Part shown: piece by piece, positions 22,933-29,799 of the stretch
Layout of the letters: each line of letters begins with the position of its first letter
How positions within the stretch are numbered: position 1 is the first letter of the stretch
NCBI GenBank assembly: GCA_034113365.1
Contig: JAXEXP010000022.1
Location: 1 to 31,332, forward strand
Reading direction: 5' to 3'
DNA: 31,332 nucleotides
Source of the DNA: Spyradocola sp034113365
GTDB lineage: Bacteria > Bacillota > Clostridia > Christensenellales > UBA1750
Made by a program: the position numbers and the translations under genes
The notes under the pieces: generated by a model
The model's database searches: none
What the model was told of the DNA's origin: nothing
The model's input: the letters and a program-made list of their open reading frames with translations, nothing else

Positions 22933-24930
22933 TTGCGCATTGAGGAGCTCAAGGGCGTGGGCAAGGTGCGGCTGGAGGCGATGCACAAGGCGGGCCTGAC
23001 CGAGGCGGAACAGCTGCTGTGGCGCTTTCCCAGGGACTACATTGACTACGACGACCGCACCAAGGTGGATCAGCTGCGCTCGGGGCAGCGGGCGGTGTTT
23101 GCCGCGCGCGTGAAAAAGACCTCCACCGCGCGGGTGCACGGCATGACGCTGACCACCGCCACGGTGTTTGACGAGACGGGCGAGGTGCAGTGCGTGTGGT
23201 TCAACCAGCCCTACCGCGGGCGCGCGCTGGAGATCGGCGCGGCGTTCCTGTTCGTGGGGATGCCTGCGCGCAGCAGGGGAAAGCTGTGCGTGCAGTGCCC
23301 GCAGATGGCGCCCGTAGCGACGCACGGCATCCGGCCGGTGTATGCGCCCGTGCGGGAGGTGCCGCCGGCTGTCTATGAAAAACTGGTGCGGCAGGCGTGG
23401 GAAGGCGCGGGCGAAGCGCTGCCCGATCCGCTGCCCGAGGGCTTGCGCGCGCGGTTTGCATTGCCCGGATATGCGCAGGCGGTACACGGCATCCATTTCC
23501 CGCAGGACCGGGAGGAGCTGGCGGCATCGCTGCGGCGGCTGTCGTTTGACGACCTGCTGCTGATGCGCATCTGCATGGCGAGCCGGAACCGGCGGACGGG
23601 CACAGGGCGCGCGCTGAAAGCTAATCTGACGGTAGTGCAGCCCTTTCTGGACGCGCTGCCCTACCGGCTGACGGGCGCGCAGGAGCGCGTGCTGCGGCAG
23701 GCGCTGGCCGACATGGAGAGCGAGCGGCCCATGGCGCGGCTGGTGGAGGGCGACGTGGGCTGCGGCAAGACCGTGATCGCGTTTGCGCTGCTGTACTGCG
23801 CGTTTGAAAACGGCGTGCAGGCGGCCATGATGGCCCCCACCGAGGTGCTGGCGCAGCAGCATTACAACGAGGCCTGCCGTCTGCTGGGGCCGCTGGGCGT
23901 GCGCGTGGTGCGGCTGATGGGCGCGGTCAAGGGCAAAGAGCGCAAGGAGACACTGCGCGCGCTGGCGGAAGGCGAGGCGGATGTGGTCATCGGCACGCAC
24001 GCGCTGATCTCGGAGGGCGTGGAATACAGGAACCTTGGGGTGATCGTGACGGACGAGCAGCACCGCTTCGGCGTGCGGCAGCGCGTGGCGCTGGAGCGCA
24101 AGGGCAGGCTGGATCCGCATGTGCTGGTGATGAGCGCGACGCCCATCCCGCGCACGATGGCGCTGGTGCTCTACGGCGATCTGGACATCTCGGTGGTGGA
24201 CGAGCTGCCGCCCGGGCGCAAGCCGGTGCTGACGCGCGTGGTGCCGGAGGAAAAGCGCAAGGGCATGTACGGCTTCATCGCGCAGGCGGTGGGGCAGGGG
24301 CGGCAGGCGTACGTGGTGTGCCCGCTGGTGGAGGAGAGCGAGGCGATGGACGCGGCGTCGGCCTCGCAGACGGCGCAGGAGATGCGCGAGGCGATGCCGG
24401 GCGTGCGCATCGAGCTGATGCACGGGCGCATGAAGAGCGAGGAGAAGGAGCGCATCCTGTCCGCGTTTGCGCAGCACGAGTGCGACATCCTGGTGAGCAC
24501 CACGGTCATCGAGGTGGGCGTCAACGTGCCCAACGCCACGGTGATGGTCATCGAGGACGCGGAGCGGTTCGGGCTGGCGCAGCTGCATCAGCTGCGCGGG
24601 CGCGTGGGGCGCGGACAGGAGCAGAGCTGGTGCTTCCTGATGGCGGAGCCCTCCGAGCGCATGCGCACGCTGGCGGGCACCAACGACGGCTTTGTGATCG
24701 CGCAGAAGGACCTGGAGCTGCGCGGCCCGGGCGAGATGATGGGCACGCGGCAGAGCGGCATGGCGGATGAGCGGCTGATGGCGCTGGCGGGCGATCCGGT
24801 GCTGATGGAGCAGGTGGGGCAGGCGGTGGAGGACGTCTTCGCCCGGCCCGACGACGCAGAAAATCAGGCGCTGATGCGCTATGCGCGCGAGCAGATGGAG
24901 CTTCGCGGCATGATGGTTGCCCGGAATTGA
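22933..24930 (+). CDS. recG: ATP-dependent DNA helicase RecG
   Basis: RecG reverses stalled replication forks and branch-migrates Holliday junctions. The start is TTG 22933 after AGAGGGGGAG. The 665-residue protein has an N-terminal helical and OB-fold wedge domain (about 1-230), then the helicase core: Walker A GDVGCGKT at 273-280 (Cys in place of the usual Ser), MAPTEVLAQQH, the box II variant DEQH at 374-377 in TDEQHRFGVRQR, and MSATPIPRTMAL. The C-terminal helicase motifs include VIEVGVNVPNAT and QLRGRVGRG, and the end carries ELRGPGEMMGTRQSG. Identification is secure. The N-terminal region is slightly shorter than in Escherichia coli. Confidence 0.97.
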   Translation: MRIEELKGVGKVRLEAMHKAGLTEAEQLLWRFPRDYIDYDDRTKVDQLRSGQRAVFAARVKKTSTARVHGMTLTTATVFDETGEVQCVWFNQPYRGRALEIGAAFLFVGMPARSRGKLCVQCPQMAPVATHGIRPVYAPVREVPPAVYEKLVRQAWEGAGEALPDPLPEGLRARFALPGYAQAVHGIHFPQDREELAASLRRLSFDDLLLMRICMASRNRRTGTGRALKANLTVVQPFLDALPYRLTGAQERVLRQALADMESERPMARLVEGDVGCGKTVIAFALLYCAFENGVQAAMMAPTEVLAQQHYNEACRLLGPLGVRVVRLMGAVKGKERKETLRALAEGEADVVIGTHALISEGVEYRNLGVIVTDEQHRFGVRQRVALERKGRLDPHVLVMSATPIPRTMALVLYGDLDISVVDELPPGRKPVLTRVVPEEKRKGMYGFIAQAVGQGRQAYVVCPLVEESEAMDAASASQTAQEMREAMPGVRIELMHGRMKSEEKERILSAFAQHECDILVSTTVIEVGVNVPNATVMVIEDAERFGLAQLHQLRGRVGRGQEQSWCFLMAEPSERMRTLAGTNDGFVIAQKDLELRGPGEMMGTRQSGMADERLMALAGDPVLMEQVGQAVEDVFARPDDAENQALMRYAREQMELRGMMVARN

Positions 24931-24960
24931 GGCAATATCGGGAAATGGGAGGGATTTTCG

Positions 24961-25812
24961 ATGAAACCGGAACAGTGTCTGCATGATATTGCCCAAATGG
25001 GGCTGAACCTGTACGATGCGGCGTTTTACACCGATGATGGCGTTTTTGCCCGCAGATTTCAGCCGTGCAACGCCTGCAACGACAGCTATTCCGTGGCAAA
25101 GGTGTTTGTGATGACGGCGATCGGCATCCTATGCGACCGGGGGAAGCTGGACGTGCAGGACGACATCGCGGACCTGTTCGCAGGGGAGATTTCGCGGGAG
25201 GCATCGGCGCGCTGGAGCGGCGTGACCGTGGAGCACGCGCTGACGCACACGATCGGGTTTGACGAGGGCTTTCTGGACATCGATGTGGAGGACGTCTGCG
25301 CGTATCCCACGGACGACTATCTTTCCATTGTGTTTGATCATCCGCTGCGACACAAGCCGGGCACGCACAGCCAGTATTCCGACGCGGCGTTTTATCTGCT
25401 ATCGCGCATGGTGAGCCGCGTGGCCGGGGAAAACGTGGACGCGCTGCTGTATGACGCGGTGATTGGGTCGATGGGCTTTCGCGAGGTCGCATGGAGCCGC
25501 TGTCCGCACGGGTATCCCATCGGCGCGACGGGGCTGTACATCCGCGCGGACGACATGGTCAAGCTCGGCTGGCTGTATCTGAACCGCGGTATGTGGAACG
25601 GAAGACGCCTGCTGTCCGGAAGATGGGTCGATATGGCACTGGAAAACGAGTATGAACTGCACCCGGCGGCGGGCGGGCTGATCGGCAAGGGCGGCATGTA
25701 CGGGCAGGGGCTCTATTTCTCTGAAAAGGGGCGCTTCGCCGTTGCGTGGCACGCGTTTGAGAACGGCAGGCGCATGAGCGCGCTGATGGAATACCTCAGT
25801 GCACTTCAGTGA
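24961..25812 (+). CDS. Serine hydrolase of the beta-lactamase/class C PBP-like family
   Basis: The 283-residue protein has the S-x-x-K motif SVAK at 44-47 (nucleophile Ser44, Lys47), LTHTIGF at 94-100 like the family's LLTHTSG, and a YSD motif at 139-141 where YxN is usual. No clear KTG or HTG third box is visible; the C-terminus has VAWHAFENGR instead. There is no signal peptide, so unlike true class C beta-lactamases it would act in the cytoplasm, perhaps as an esterase or peptidase. The start ATG 24961 has GGGAGGG eight bases upstream. It starts 30 bases after recG, without a terminator between. Substrate unknown. Confidence 0.82.
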   Translation: MKPEQCLHDIAQMGLNLYDAAFYTDDGVFARRFQPCNACNDSYSVAKVFVMTAIGILCDRGKLDVQDDIADLFAGEISREASARWSGVTVEHALTHTIGFDEGFLDIDVEDVCAYPTDDYLSIVFDHPLRHKPGTHSQYSDAAFYLLSRMVSRVAGENVDALLYDAVIGSMGFREVAWSRCPHGYPIGATGLYIRADDMVKLGWLYLNRGMWNGRRLLSGRWVDMALENEYELHPAAGGLIGKGGMYGQGLYFSEKGRFAVAWHAFENGRRMSALMEYLSALQ

Positions 25813-25843
25813 GGAAAATGTCTCCTCGCAGGGCAGAATCTGC

Positions 25844-25872
25844 TTGAATCGAACTTCACGCGATGGTACAAT
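25844..25872 (+). promoter_or_regulatory. SigA-type promoter of the first membrane paralogue
   Basis: TTGAAT (25844-25849) and TACAAT (25867-25872) are 17 bases apart. No palindrome is seen here, unlike in the promoter of the second paralogue. Confidence 0.72.
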
Positions 25873-25912
25873 AGATGCGACAATACCGTTGATGGAACGA
25901 GGAGGAAACTAC

Positions 25913-26377
25913 ATGGCTGCAAAATTCCTGAACACGCCCGACACCACCGCACAATTCGACCCGCAGGACATCGAGCTGAACAACCGTCTGTCGCTGCTGT
26001 CCTACCTGGGGATCCTGGTGCTCATCCCCATCTTTCTGGTGAAGCGGTCGCGCTTTGCGAAGTTCCATGCCAATCAGGGGCTGGTGCTGCTCATCACGGA
26101 CGTGGCCATCAACCTGGTGCTGACCATACTCAAGCTGATCGTGGGCGCGCTGCGCTCGGGGCTGATGTCGCTGCTGTACCGCGTCGCGGGCGGCGGCGTG
26201 ATCGTGACGCTGGGCTCCGTGTTGGGCGGCGCAGTGAACGTGGTGTTCTGGCTGATCACGGTGCTGGTCAGTGCGGCGCTGATCGCGCTTGCGGTGCTGG
26301 GCATCATCAATGCCGTCAAGGGCAGAGCGAAGGAGCTGCCGCTCATCGGCCGGTTCCGCATCCTCAAGGGCTTCTGA
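25913..26377 (+). CDS. Small integral membrane protein, paralogue 1 (154 residues)
   Basis: The start is ATG 25913 with GAGGAGGAA upstream. After a soluble N-terminus with NTPDTTAQFDPQDIELN come three or four hydrophobic segments (about 27-42, 56-80, 90-115 and 118-140). The conserved block LSYLGILVLIPIFLV, followed by FAKFHANQGLVLLI, and the end GIINAVKGRAKELPLIGRF are shared with the next gene. The FHxxQGL motif between the first two helices recalls the DUF4870/Tic20-like family of small membrane proteins; the function of that family is not established. It has its own promoter and no strong terminator after it. Confidence 0.75.
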   Translation: MAAKFLNTPDTTAQFDPQDIELNNRLSLLSYLGILVLIPIFLVKRSRFAKFHANQGLVLLITDVAINLVLTILKLIVGALRSGLMSLLYRVAGGGVIVTLGSVLGGAVNVVFWLITVLVSAALIALAVLGIINAVKGRAKELPLIGRFRILKGF

Positions 26378-26400
26378 TTAACAAATTGTTCATTTTTTAT

Positions 26401-26429
26401 TTGCATACCATAAACAATTATGGTAGAAT
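26401..26429 (+). promoter_or_regulatory. Promoter of the second paralogue with a palindrome in the spacer
   Basis: TTGCAT (26401-26406) and TAGAAT (26424-26429) are 17 bases apart. The spacer is almost filled by a perfect inverted repeat TACCATAA (26406-26413), ACAA, TTATGGTA (26418-26425). A repressor bound there would cover both boxes. It is too AT-rich, and lacks a following T-run, to be a good terminator. Confidence 0.62.
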
Positions 26430-26478
26430 ATAGTCAGCAAAAGGGGTGGGCGACCACCGGAAGCGAGGAGGAACAACG

Positions 26479-26865
26479 ATGGCAAACATTCTGGACATGC
26501 CGGATACCACTTCCTACTACAGCAGAAGCGACATTGAAGGCAACAAGCTGATGGCTGTGCTGTCCTACCTGGGAATCCTGGTGCTGATCCCCATTCTGGC
26601 GGCGAAGGATTCTCCCTTTGCCAAGTTCCACGCGACGCAGGGGCTCAACCTGCTGATCGTGAGCGTGGCCTGGTCCATCGTGTCGGGCATCATCGGCGCG
26701 ATACTCGGCGCGATCGGCGTCACCTTCCTGTCCGTGCTGTGGAGCATCATCACCTGGCTGGTGAGCATCGTGATCTTCCTGACGATGGTCATCGGCATCA
26801 TCAACGCGGCGCAGGGCAAGGCCAAGGAGCTGCCCATCATCGGCGGTTTCCGCATCCTCAAGTAA
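26479..26865 (+). CDS. Small integral membrane protein, paralogue 2 (128 residues)
   Basis: The start is ATG 26479 after GAGGAGGAA. The layout is the same as in the preceding gene: an N-terminus with LDMPDTTSYYSRSDIEGN, then LSYLGILVLIPILAA, FAKFHATQGLNLLIV, and an end with GIINAAQGKAKELPIIGGF. It is about 26 residues shorter, mainly in the segment between the second and third helix. The tandem pair arose by duplication and has diverged clearly. Each copy has its own promoter, so they are probably expressed under different conditions. Family as for the first copy (DUF4870-like), function unknown. Confidence 0.75.
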   Translation: MANILDMPDTTSYYSRSDIEGNKLMAVLSYLGILVLIPILAAKDSPFAKFHATQGLNLLIVSVAWSIVSGIIGAILGAIGVTFLSVLWSIITWLVSIVIFLTMVIGIINAAQGKAKELPIIGGFRILK

Positions 26866-26877
26866 GCAAATACTGTG

Positions 26878-26918
26878 AATCCGCCCCTTTGCAGGCTGTG
26901 CAGAGGGGCGGATTTTTT
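26878..26918 (+). terminator. Intrinsic terminator after the second membrane paralogue
   Basis: An 11-bp stem (AATCCGCCCCT at 26878-26888 with AGGGGCGGATT at 26904-26914) plus TTTT. The minus-strand kinase gene ends at 26920 and may use the same stem, though the minus-strand T-run is poor. Confidence 0.88.
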
Positions 26919-26919
26919 G

Positions 26920-27429
26920 TCAGAGCAGCCGTTCTTTGATGAGGGCCACGGTTTCTTCGACGGGACGCGTGCCGTCGACGCGGAGCAGGGGACAGGGCAG
27001 AGTGCGCGCCCAGGCTTCCACATAGTTCTCCGGGCGGGCGATGACCTGCTGCAAAAACGCGGTCTCCTGCGCATGGAGATCGCCGCCGGGCAGCATGCGG
27101 TCGCCGAATTTGCCGAGGGAGCGCTGCCGGACGCGCTGCAGGCGCAGGGCGCGCGGAACTTCCACGAGCACGGCAAGGCGCAGCTGCGGCAGGAGCGCAT
27201 CGTCGAAATTGCCCTTGACGCAGGCGAGCACGAAGTTCGGGTGTGCGGCGACGCGCTGCATCAGCAGGCAGCAGGCCTCTTCCCGGGAGCGGGGCGCGGC
27301 ATACACGCCGTCGGGGAAGAACAGATCCTCGTGGTCGATGAAGTGATAGCGCAGTGATTGCGCAAGCGCGCGGCCGATGGTGCTCTTGCCCGCGCCGTTC
27401 AGCCCGCAAAGCAGGATGCCGTTGCCCAT
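26920..27429 (-). CDS. P-loop small-molecule kinase (AAA_33/shikimate-kinase-like), 169 residues
   Basis: ATG 27429 is the start, since GGAGGAGC lies just upstream; an in-frame ATG at 27468 falls inside the promoter. The P-loop is GLNGAGKST at 9-17. IDHEDLFFP at about 31-39 would hold the catalytic Asp of nucleoside-monophosphate-kinase-like folds. LVEVPRALRLQRVRQRS near residue 90 resembles the lid region with its arginines. The end VDGTRPVEETVALIKERL is typical of shikimate/gluconate-kinase-like proteins. The substrate is unknown. It stands alone, divergent from the metallo-hydrolase gene. Confidence 0.75.
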   Translation of the reverse strand: MGNGILLCGLNGAGKSTIGRALAQSLRYHFIDHEDLFFPDGVYAAPRSREEACCLLMQRVAAHPNFVLACVKGNFDDALLPQLRLAVLVEVPRALRLQRVRQRSLGKFGDRMLPGGDLHAQETAFLQQVIARPENYVEAWARTLPCPLLRVDGTRPVEETVALIKERLL

Positions 27430-27463
27430 GCGGCGCTCCTCCGTTTCGGTAGATGATGGACAG

Positions 27464-27492
27464 AGCATAGCACAAAGACAAGCGCGTGTCCA
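27464..27492 (-). promoter_or_regulatory. Extended -10 promoter of the P-loop kinase
   Basis: On the minus strand TGGACA (27492-27487) is 17 bases from TATGCT (27469-27464), and TG precedes the -10 by one base. Confidence 0.6.
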
Positions 27493-27524
27493 CCCAGCGC
27501 GCAGGGGATTTTCGTTTTCCGCAC

Positions 27525-27553
27525 TTGACGGGAGGAAGAGCGGCGGTTATGAT
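27525..27553 (+). promoter_or_regulatory. SigA-type promoter of the metallo-hydrolase gene
   Basis: TTGACG (27525-27530) and TATGAT (27548-27553) are 17 bases apart, divergent from the kinase promoter at 27464-27492. Confidence 0.7.
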
Positions 27554-27590
27554 AAAGAGGTGAGAAACACGACGAAAGGTGGAGGCAACC

Positions 27591-28460
27591 ATGCTGTTTT
27601 TCGGAACCGGAGCCGCTGAGCTCTATCCCAATCCCTTCTGCAATTGCGAATTCTGCGAATCCCTCCGCAAGACCGGCGAGGCTCCGCGCAAGCGCTCCTG
27701 CCTGCTGATGGATGCGCACAACATGATCGATTTCGGGCCGGAGGCGCTGGCGGCGGCGCAGATGTACGGCGCGCGGCTGTACGACGTGGACAACCTGTTC
27801 ATCACCCACAGCCACGAGGATCATCTGTGCTTTTCCAACATTGAGGTGCTGTCCATGACGCCTCAGCGCGACGAAAAGCCGCTGCACGTGTACCTGAGCG
27901 AGTCGGCCTGCGACTTTGTGCAGCGCTACATGGCCGCGCTGCGCACCGTGTACGCCCGCGGCGAGACCGAGCTGGAGGCGCTGATCAAAAAGGGCAAGGT
28001 GGTGCTGCACCCGGTCAAGCCCTACACGCACTTTGCGGTGGGCGACATGGACGTGTTCACCATCGAGAGCAACCACATGGCGCACGGCAGGGATGAGCAC
28101 GCGCTCAACTATGTGTTCACCAAGGCGGACGGCAGCAAGCTGATGTACGCCGCGGACACCGGGCTTTACAGCGCGGAGAATCTGGAGACGCTGCGGGGCA
28201 TGAAGGTGCAGGTGCTGGTGATGGAGGGCACGTTTGGCGACCTGCACGTGGAGGGCGCGCGCGCCACGCATCTGAACGCGGAGAACTTCGTGAAGCAGCT
28301 GGAGAACATGCTGGAATATGGCGTCATCACCAAGGATACGATGGTGTACATGACGCACATCAACCAGGTGCAGCACTTCAACCACGCCGCCTATCAGCAG
28401 TACATGGACGAGCACGCACCCGTTACGGTGGCCATAGCCTATGACGGCCTGCGCGTATGA
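27591..28460 (+). CDS. PhnP-like metallo-beta-lactamase fold hydrolase
   Basis: The 289-residue protein has the metal-binding motif THSHEDHL at about 77-84, a later His in ESNHMAHG, and Asp in YAADTGL, the usual dinuclear-metal ligands of the fold. The N-terminus GTGAAELYPNPFCNCEFCESLRK, with three cysteines near residues 17-23, resembles the zinc-binding insertion of PhnP-type cyclic phosphodiesterases. Another His near the end, YMTHINQVQHF, completes the site. Its likely reaction is phosphodiester hydrolysis; the substrate is unknown, and no phosphonate genes are nearby. Start ATG 27591 follows GGTGGAGG; an in-frame GTG at 27579 overlaps that site. It has its own promoter, and no terminator is obvious before the next promoter. 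Confidence 0.85.
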   Translation: MLFFGTGAAELYPNPFCNCEFCESLRKTGEAPRKRSCLLMDAHNMIDFGPEALAAAQMYGARLYDVDNLFITHSHEDHLCFSNIEVLSMTPQRDEKPLHVYLSESACDFVQRYMAALRTVYARGETELEALIKKGKVVLHPVKPYTHFAVGDMDVFTIESNHMAHGRDEHALNYVFTKADGSKLMYAADTGLYSAENLETLRGMKVQVLVMEGTFGDLHVEGARATHLNAENFVKQLENMLEYGVITKDTMVYMTHINQVQHFNHAAYQQYMDEHAPVTVAIAYDGLRV

Positions 28461-28493
28461 CCCATGAACATAACAAAAAAATAACAACGGCTA

Positions 28494-28522
28494 TTGACAA
28501 GAGCCGCCCAATATGCAATAAT
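28494..28522 (+). promoter_or_regulatory. SigA-type promoter of the HAD-like and GyrI-like genes
   Basis: TTGACA (28494-28499) and AATAAT (28517-28522) are 17 bases apart. A short inverted repeat TTGAT-GCAT-ATCAA (28526-28539) lies just after the -10 and may be an operator. Confidence 0.65.
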
Positions 28523-28557
28523 AAATTGATGCATATCAAACAAAGCGGGGAATGTAT

Positions 28558-29118
28558 ATGGCGGCAGTCGGACTGATGTTTCAGGTCAGCGCGATCCTTC
28601 GCGGCACATCCTATGACCGGTTCCGCGCCTGGCGGCGCATCGTGTTTGAAGAATACGGCAATGAACTGACGCCGGAGACGGGGATGGAACTGAGCATGAG
28701 CCTGCCCAAAGTAGCGGTGCGCCGCCTGTGCCGCATGCAGGGCCAGCCCGTCACGCCGGCATACGAGCGGAAGCTGCTGAACCGCTTCAATGAGTATTAC
28801 TTCGTGTACCTGGACACCGAGCAGCACGAGGAGCTGGTGCGCCGGCGCACGAACATACTCGATTTTGCGCGGGAGAAGGGCATGCGCACCTGTCTGATCG
28901 CGCCGCGCTTTGTGGGAGAGATCCCGCAGCAGTACCTGACGATGTTCGACCACATCTGCCGGGCGGACTACGGGGAGAACTTCTATCTGCAGGCCGCGGG
29001 CGAGATGGGCATGACGCCGCAGCAGACCGTGCTGGTGCTCTCAGACGCCGACGATGCCGATTACGCGCGCGTCAGCGGCATTCAGAGCATGGTGGAGGCG
29101 GAGCAGTTCGACAGATAG
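28558..29118 (+). CDS. HAD-fold protein with lost catalytic residues (beta-phosphoglucomutase-like pseudoenzyme)
   Basis: The 186-residue protein follows the layout of beta-phosphoglucomutase-type HAD hydrolases from end to end. FRAWRRIVFEEYGNELTPE resembles the cap start (compare HFRAWKALAEE in the Lactococcus enzyme). ILDFAREKGMRTCLIAP matches the motif II strand, and AGEMGMTPQQTVLVLSDADDADYARVSGI matches motif IV. The nucleophile motif DxDG is replaced by FQVSAI, so both Asp are gone. The motif II Ser/Thr and motif III Lys are also missing, and only one acidic residue of motif IV remains. It cannot be a normal phosphatase or mutase, so binding or regulation is likelier. Start ATG 28558 is chosen over 28552 because the GGGG site is seven bases upstream. 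The reading frame is intact. Confidence 0.75.
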   Translation: MAAVGLMFQVSAILRGTSYDRFRAWRRIVFEEYGNELTPETGMELSMSLPKVAVRRLCRMQGQPVTPAYERKLLNRFNEYYFVYLDTEQHEELVRRRTNILDFAREKGMRTCLIAPRFVGEIPQQYLTMFDHICRADYGENFYLQAAGEMGMTPQQTVLVLSDADDADYARVSGIQSMVEAEQFDR

Positions 29119-29135
29119 GCGCAGGAGGTCTTGCA

Positions 29136-29171
29136 ATGCAGAGCATACGATCATCGAGATCCCCGCGATGA
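29136..29171 (+). other. Eleven-codon leader ORF overlapping the next start
   Basis: AGGAGG (29123-29128) sits seven bases before ATG 29136, which opens a frame of 11 codons ending in a TGA that overlaps the next ATG at 29168 (ATGA). The reading frame of the following gene continues upstream as HTIIEIPAM, the normal N-terminal strand of GyrI-like proteins, so a single missing base between 29136 and 29147 would explain the layout. It may be a real frameshift, a sequencing error, or translational coupling. Confidence 0.5.
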
Positions 29172-29623
29172 AGGCGGCCTATTCCGGCCCGCTGACGGAC
29201 GGGGAGCGCTTTGCACGCTTCAACGAATGGTTCAGCGCGTACCACGCGAGCCTGCCCAGCGAGCTGGCGCCGCGGGATTTCATGTGGTACAACGAGCGGC
29301 TGGGCGCGCAGGAGTGGTTCTATGCGCTGCCACAGGGCGCGGACGAAGAGGAGATCCGCAAGGCGTTCGACGTGGTGGAGCTGCCGCACGGGCTGTTCGT
29401 CGTGGCGTCCTGTCTGGACGCCGATCTGGATGGGGCTGCGGACTGGATGCGCACCCGGCAGCAGCTGCTGGACTGGGCGGAGAACAGCGAGCGGTTCCGC
29501 GCGTATGCCAACGCGCCCGGAAAGCCGGAGCGCTACCCCATGTTCCATATCACGTCGCCCGGGCGGCTGATCCCGGAGGGCATCTCCATCGAAGATCTGT
29601 ATCTCCCGATCGAGGAGAGGTAA
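29168..29623 (+). CDS. GyrI-like/AraC effector-binding-domain protein, 151 residues as called
   Basis: The stand-alone ligand-binding-type domain has no DNA-binding part. The pattern IEIPAMKAAYSGPL at the start (partly upstream of the called ATG), FHITSPGRLIPEGISIEDLYLPIEE at the end, and a middle FMWYNERLGAQEWFYALP segment fit the GyrI-like fold. The usual start would be about ten codons upstream, but there the frame is broken (see 29136-29171), so the called start at 29168 relies on re-initiation at the overlapping ATGA. The gene lies 17 bases after the stop of the HAD-like gene to its ribosome-binding region and shares its promoter. The ligand is unknown. A terminator follows at 29752-29789. 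Confidence 0.65.
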   Translation: MKAAYSGPLTDGERFARFNEWFSAYHASLPSELAPRDFMWYNERLGAQEWFYALPQGADEEEIRKAFDVVELPHGLFVVASCLDADLDGAADWMRTRQQLLDWAENSERFRAYANAPGKPERYPMFHITSPGRLIPEGISIEDLYLPIEER

Positions 29624-29663
29624 GTCTGGGGTTTGCGCGTCTGGGAGTTGGTCGCGGGTGACG

Positions 29664-29714
29664 GACACCTCATCAGTCGCCTGCTGGCGCCAGCTTCCCC
29701 TCAAGGGGAAGCCT
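29664..29714 (+). repeat. Two-hairpin dispersed repeat
   Basis: The segment has two hairpins in a row: CGCC-TGCT-GGCG (29678-29689) and GCTTCCCC-TCAA-GGGGAAGC (29693-29712), preceded by ACACCTCATCAGT. Elements of this form (CTCATC-AGTC..., then CTTCCCCTCAAGGGGAAG) are, from memory, scattered in intergenic regions of many gut Clostridia. I see only one copy in this window, and it lies between a gene end and its terminator. Confidence 0.6.
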
Positions 29715-29751
29715 AGGATGTTCTCTTCATATTTCTGCGTATATGAAAATA

Positions 29752-29789
29752 GCTTCCGCACGATTGGATTTCGCGCGGAAGCCTTTTTT
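29752..29789 (+). terminator. Bidirectional terminator between convergent genes
   Basis: The stem GCTTCCGC (29752-29759) with GCGGAAGC (29775-29782) is followed by CTTTTTT. On the minus strand TATTTTC follows, so it may also end the esterase operon that stops at 29800. Confidence 0.8.
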
Positions 29790-29799
29790 ATGGGAAAAA

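Noticed and set aside
26378..26400. AACAAATTGTTCATTTTTT as a terminator after the first membrane paralogue
   Set aside because: The stem is only five A-T pairs around a one-base centre, too weak to be credible despite the T-run.
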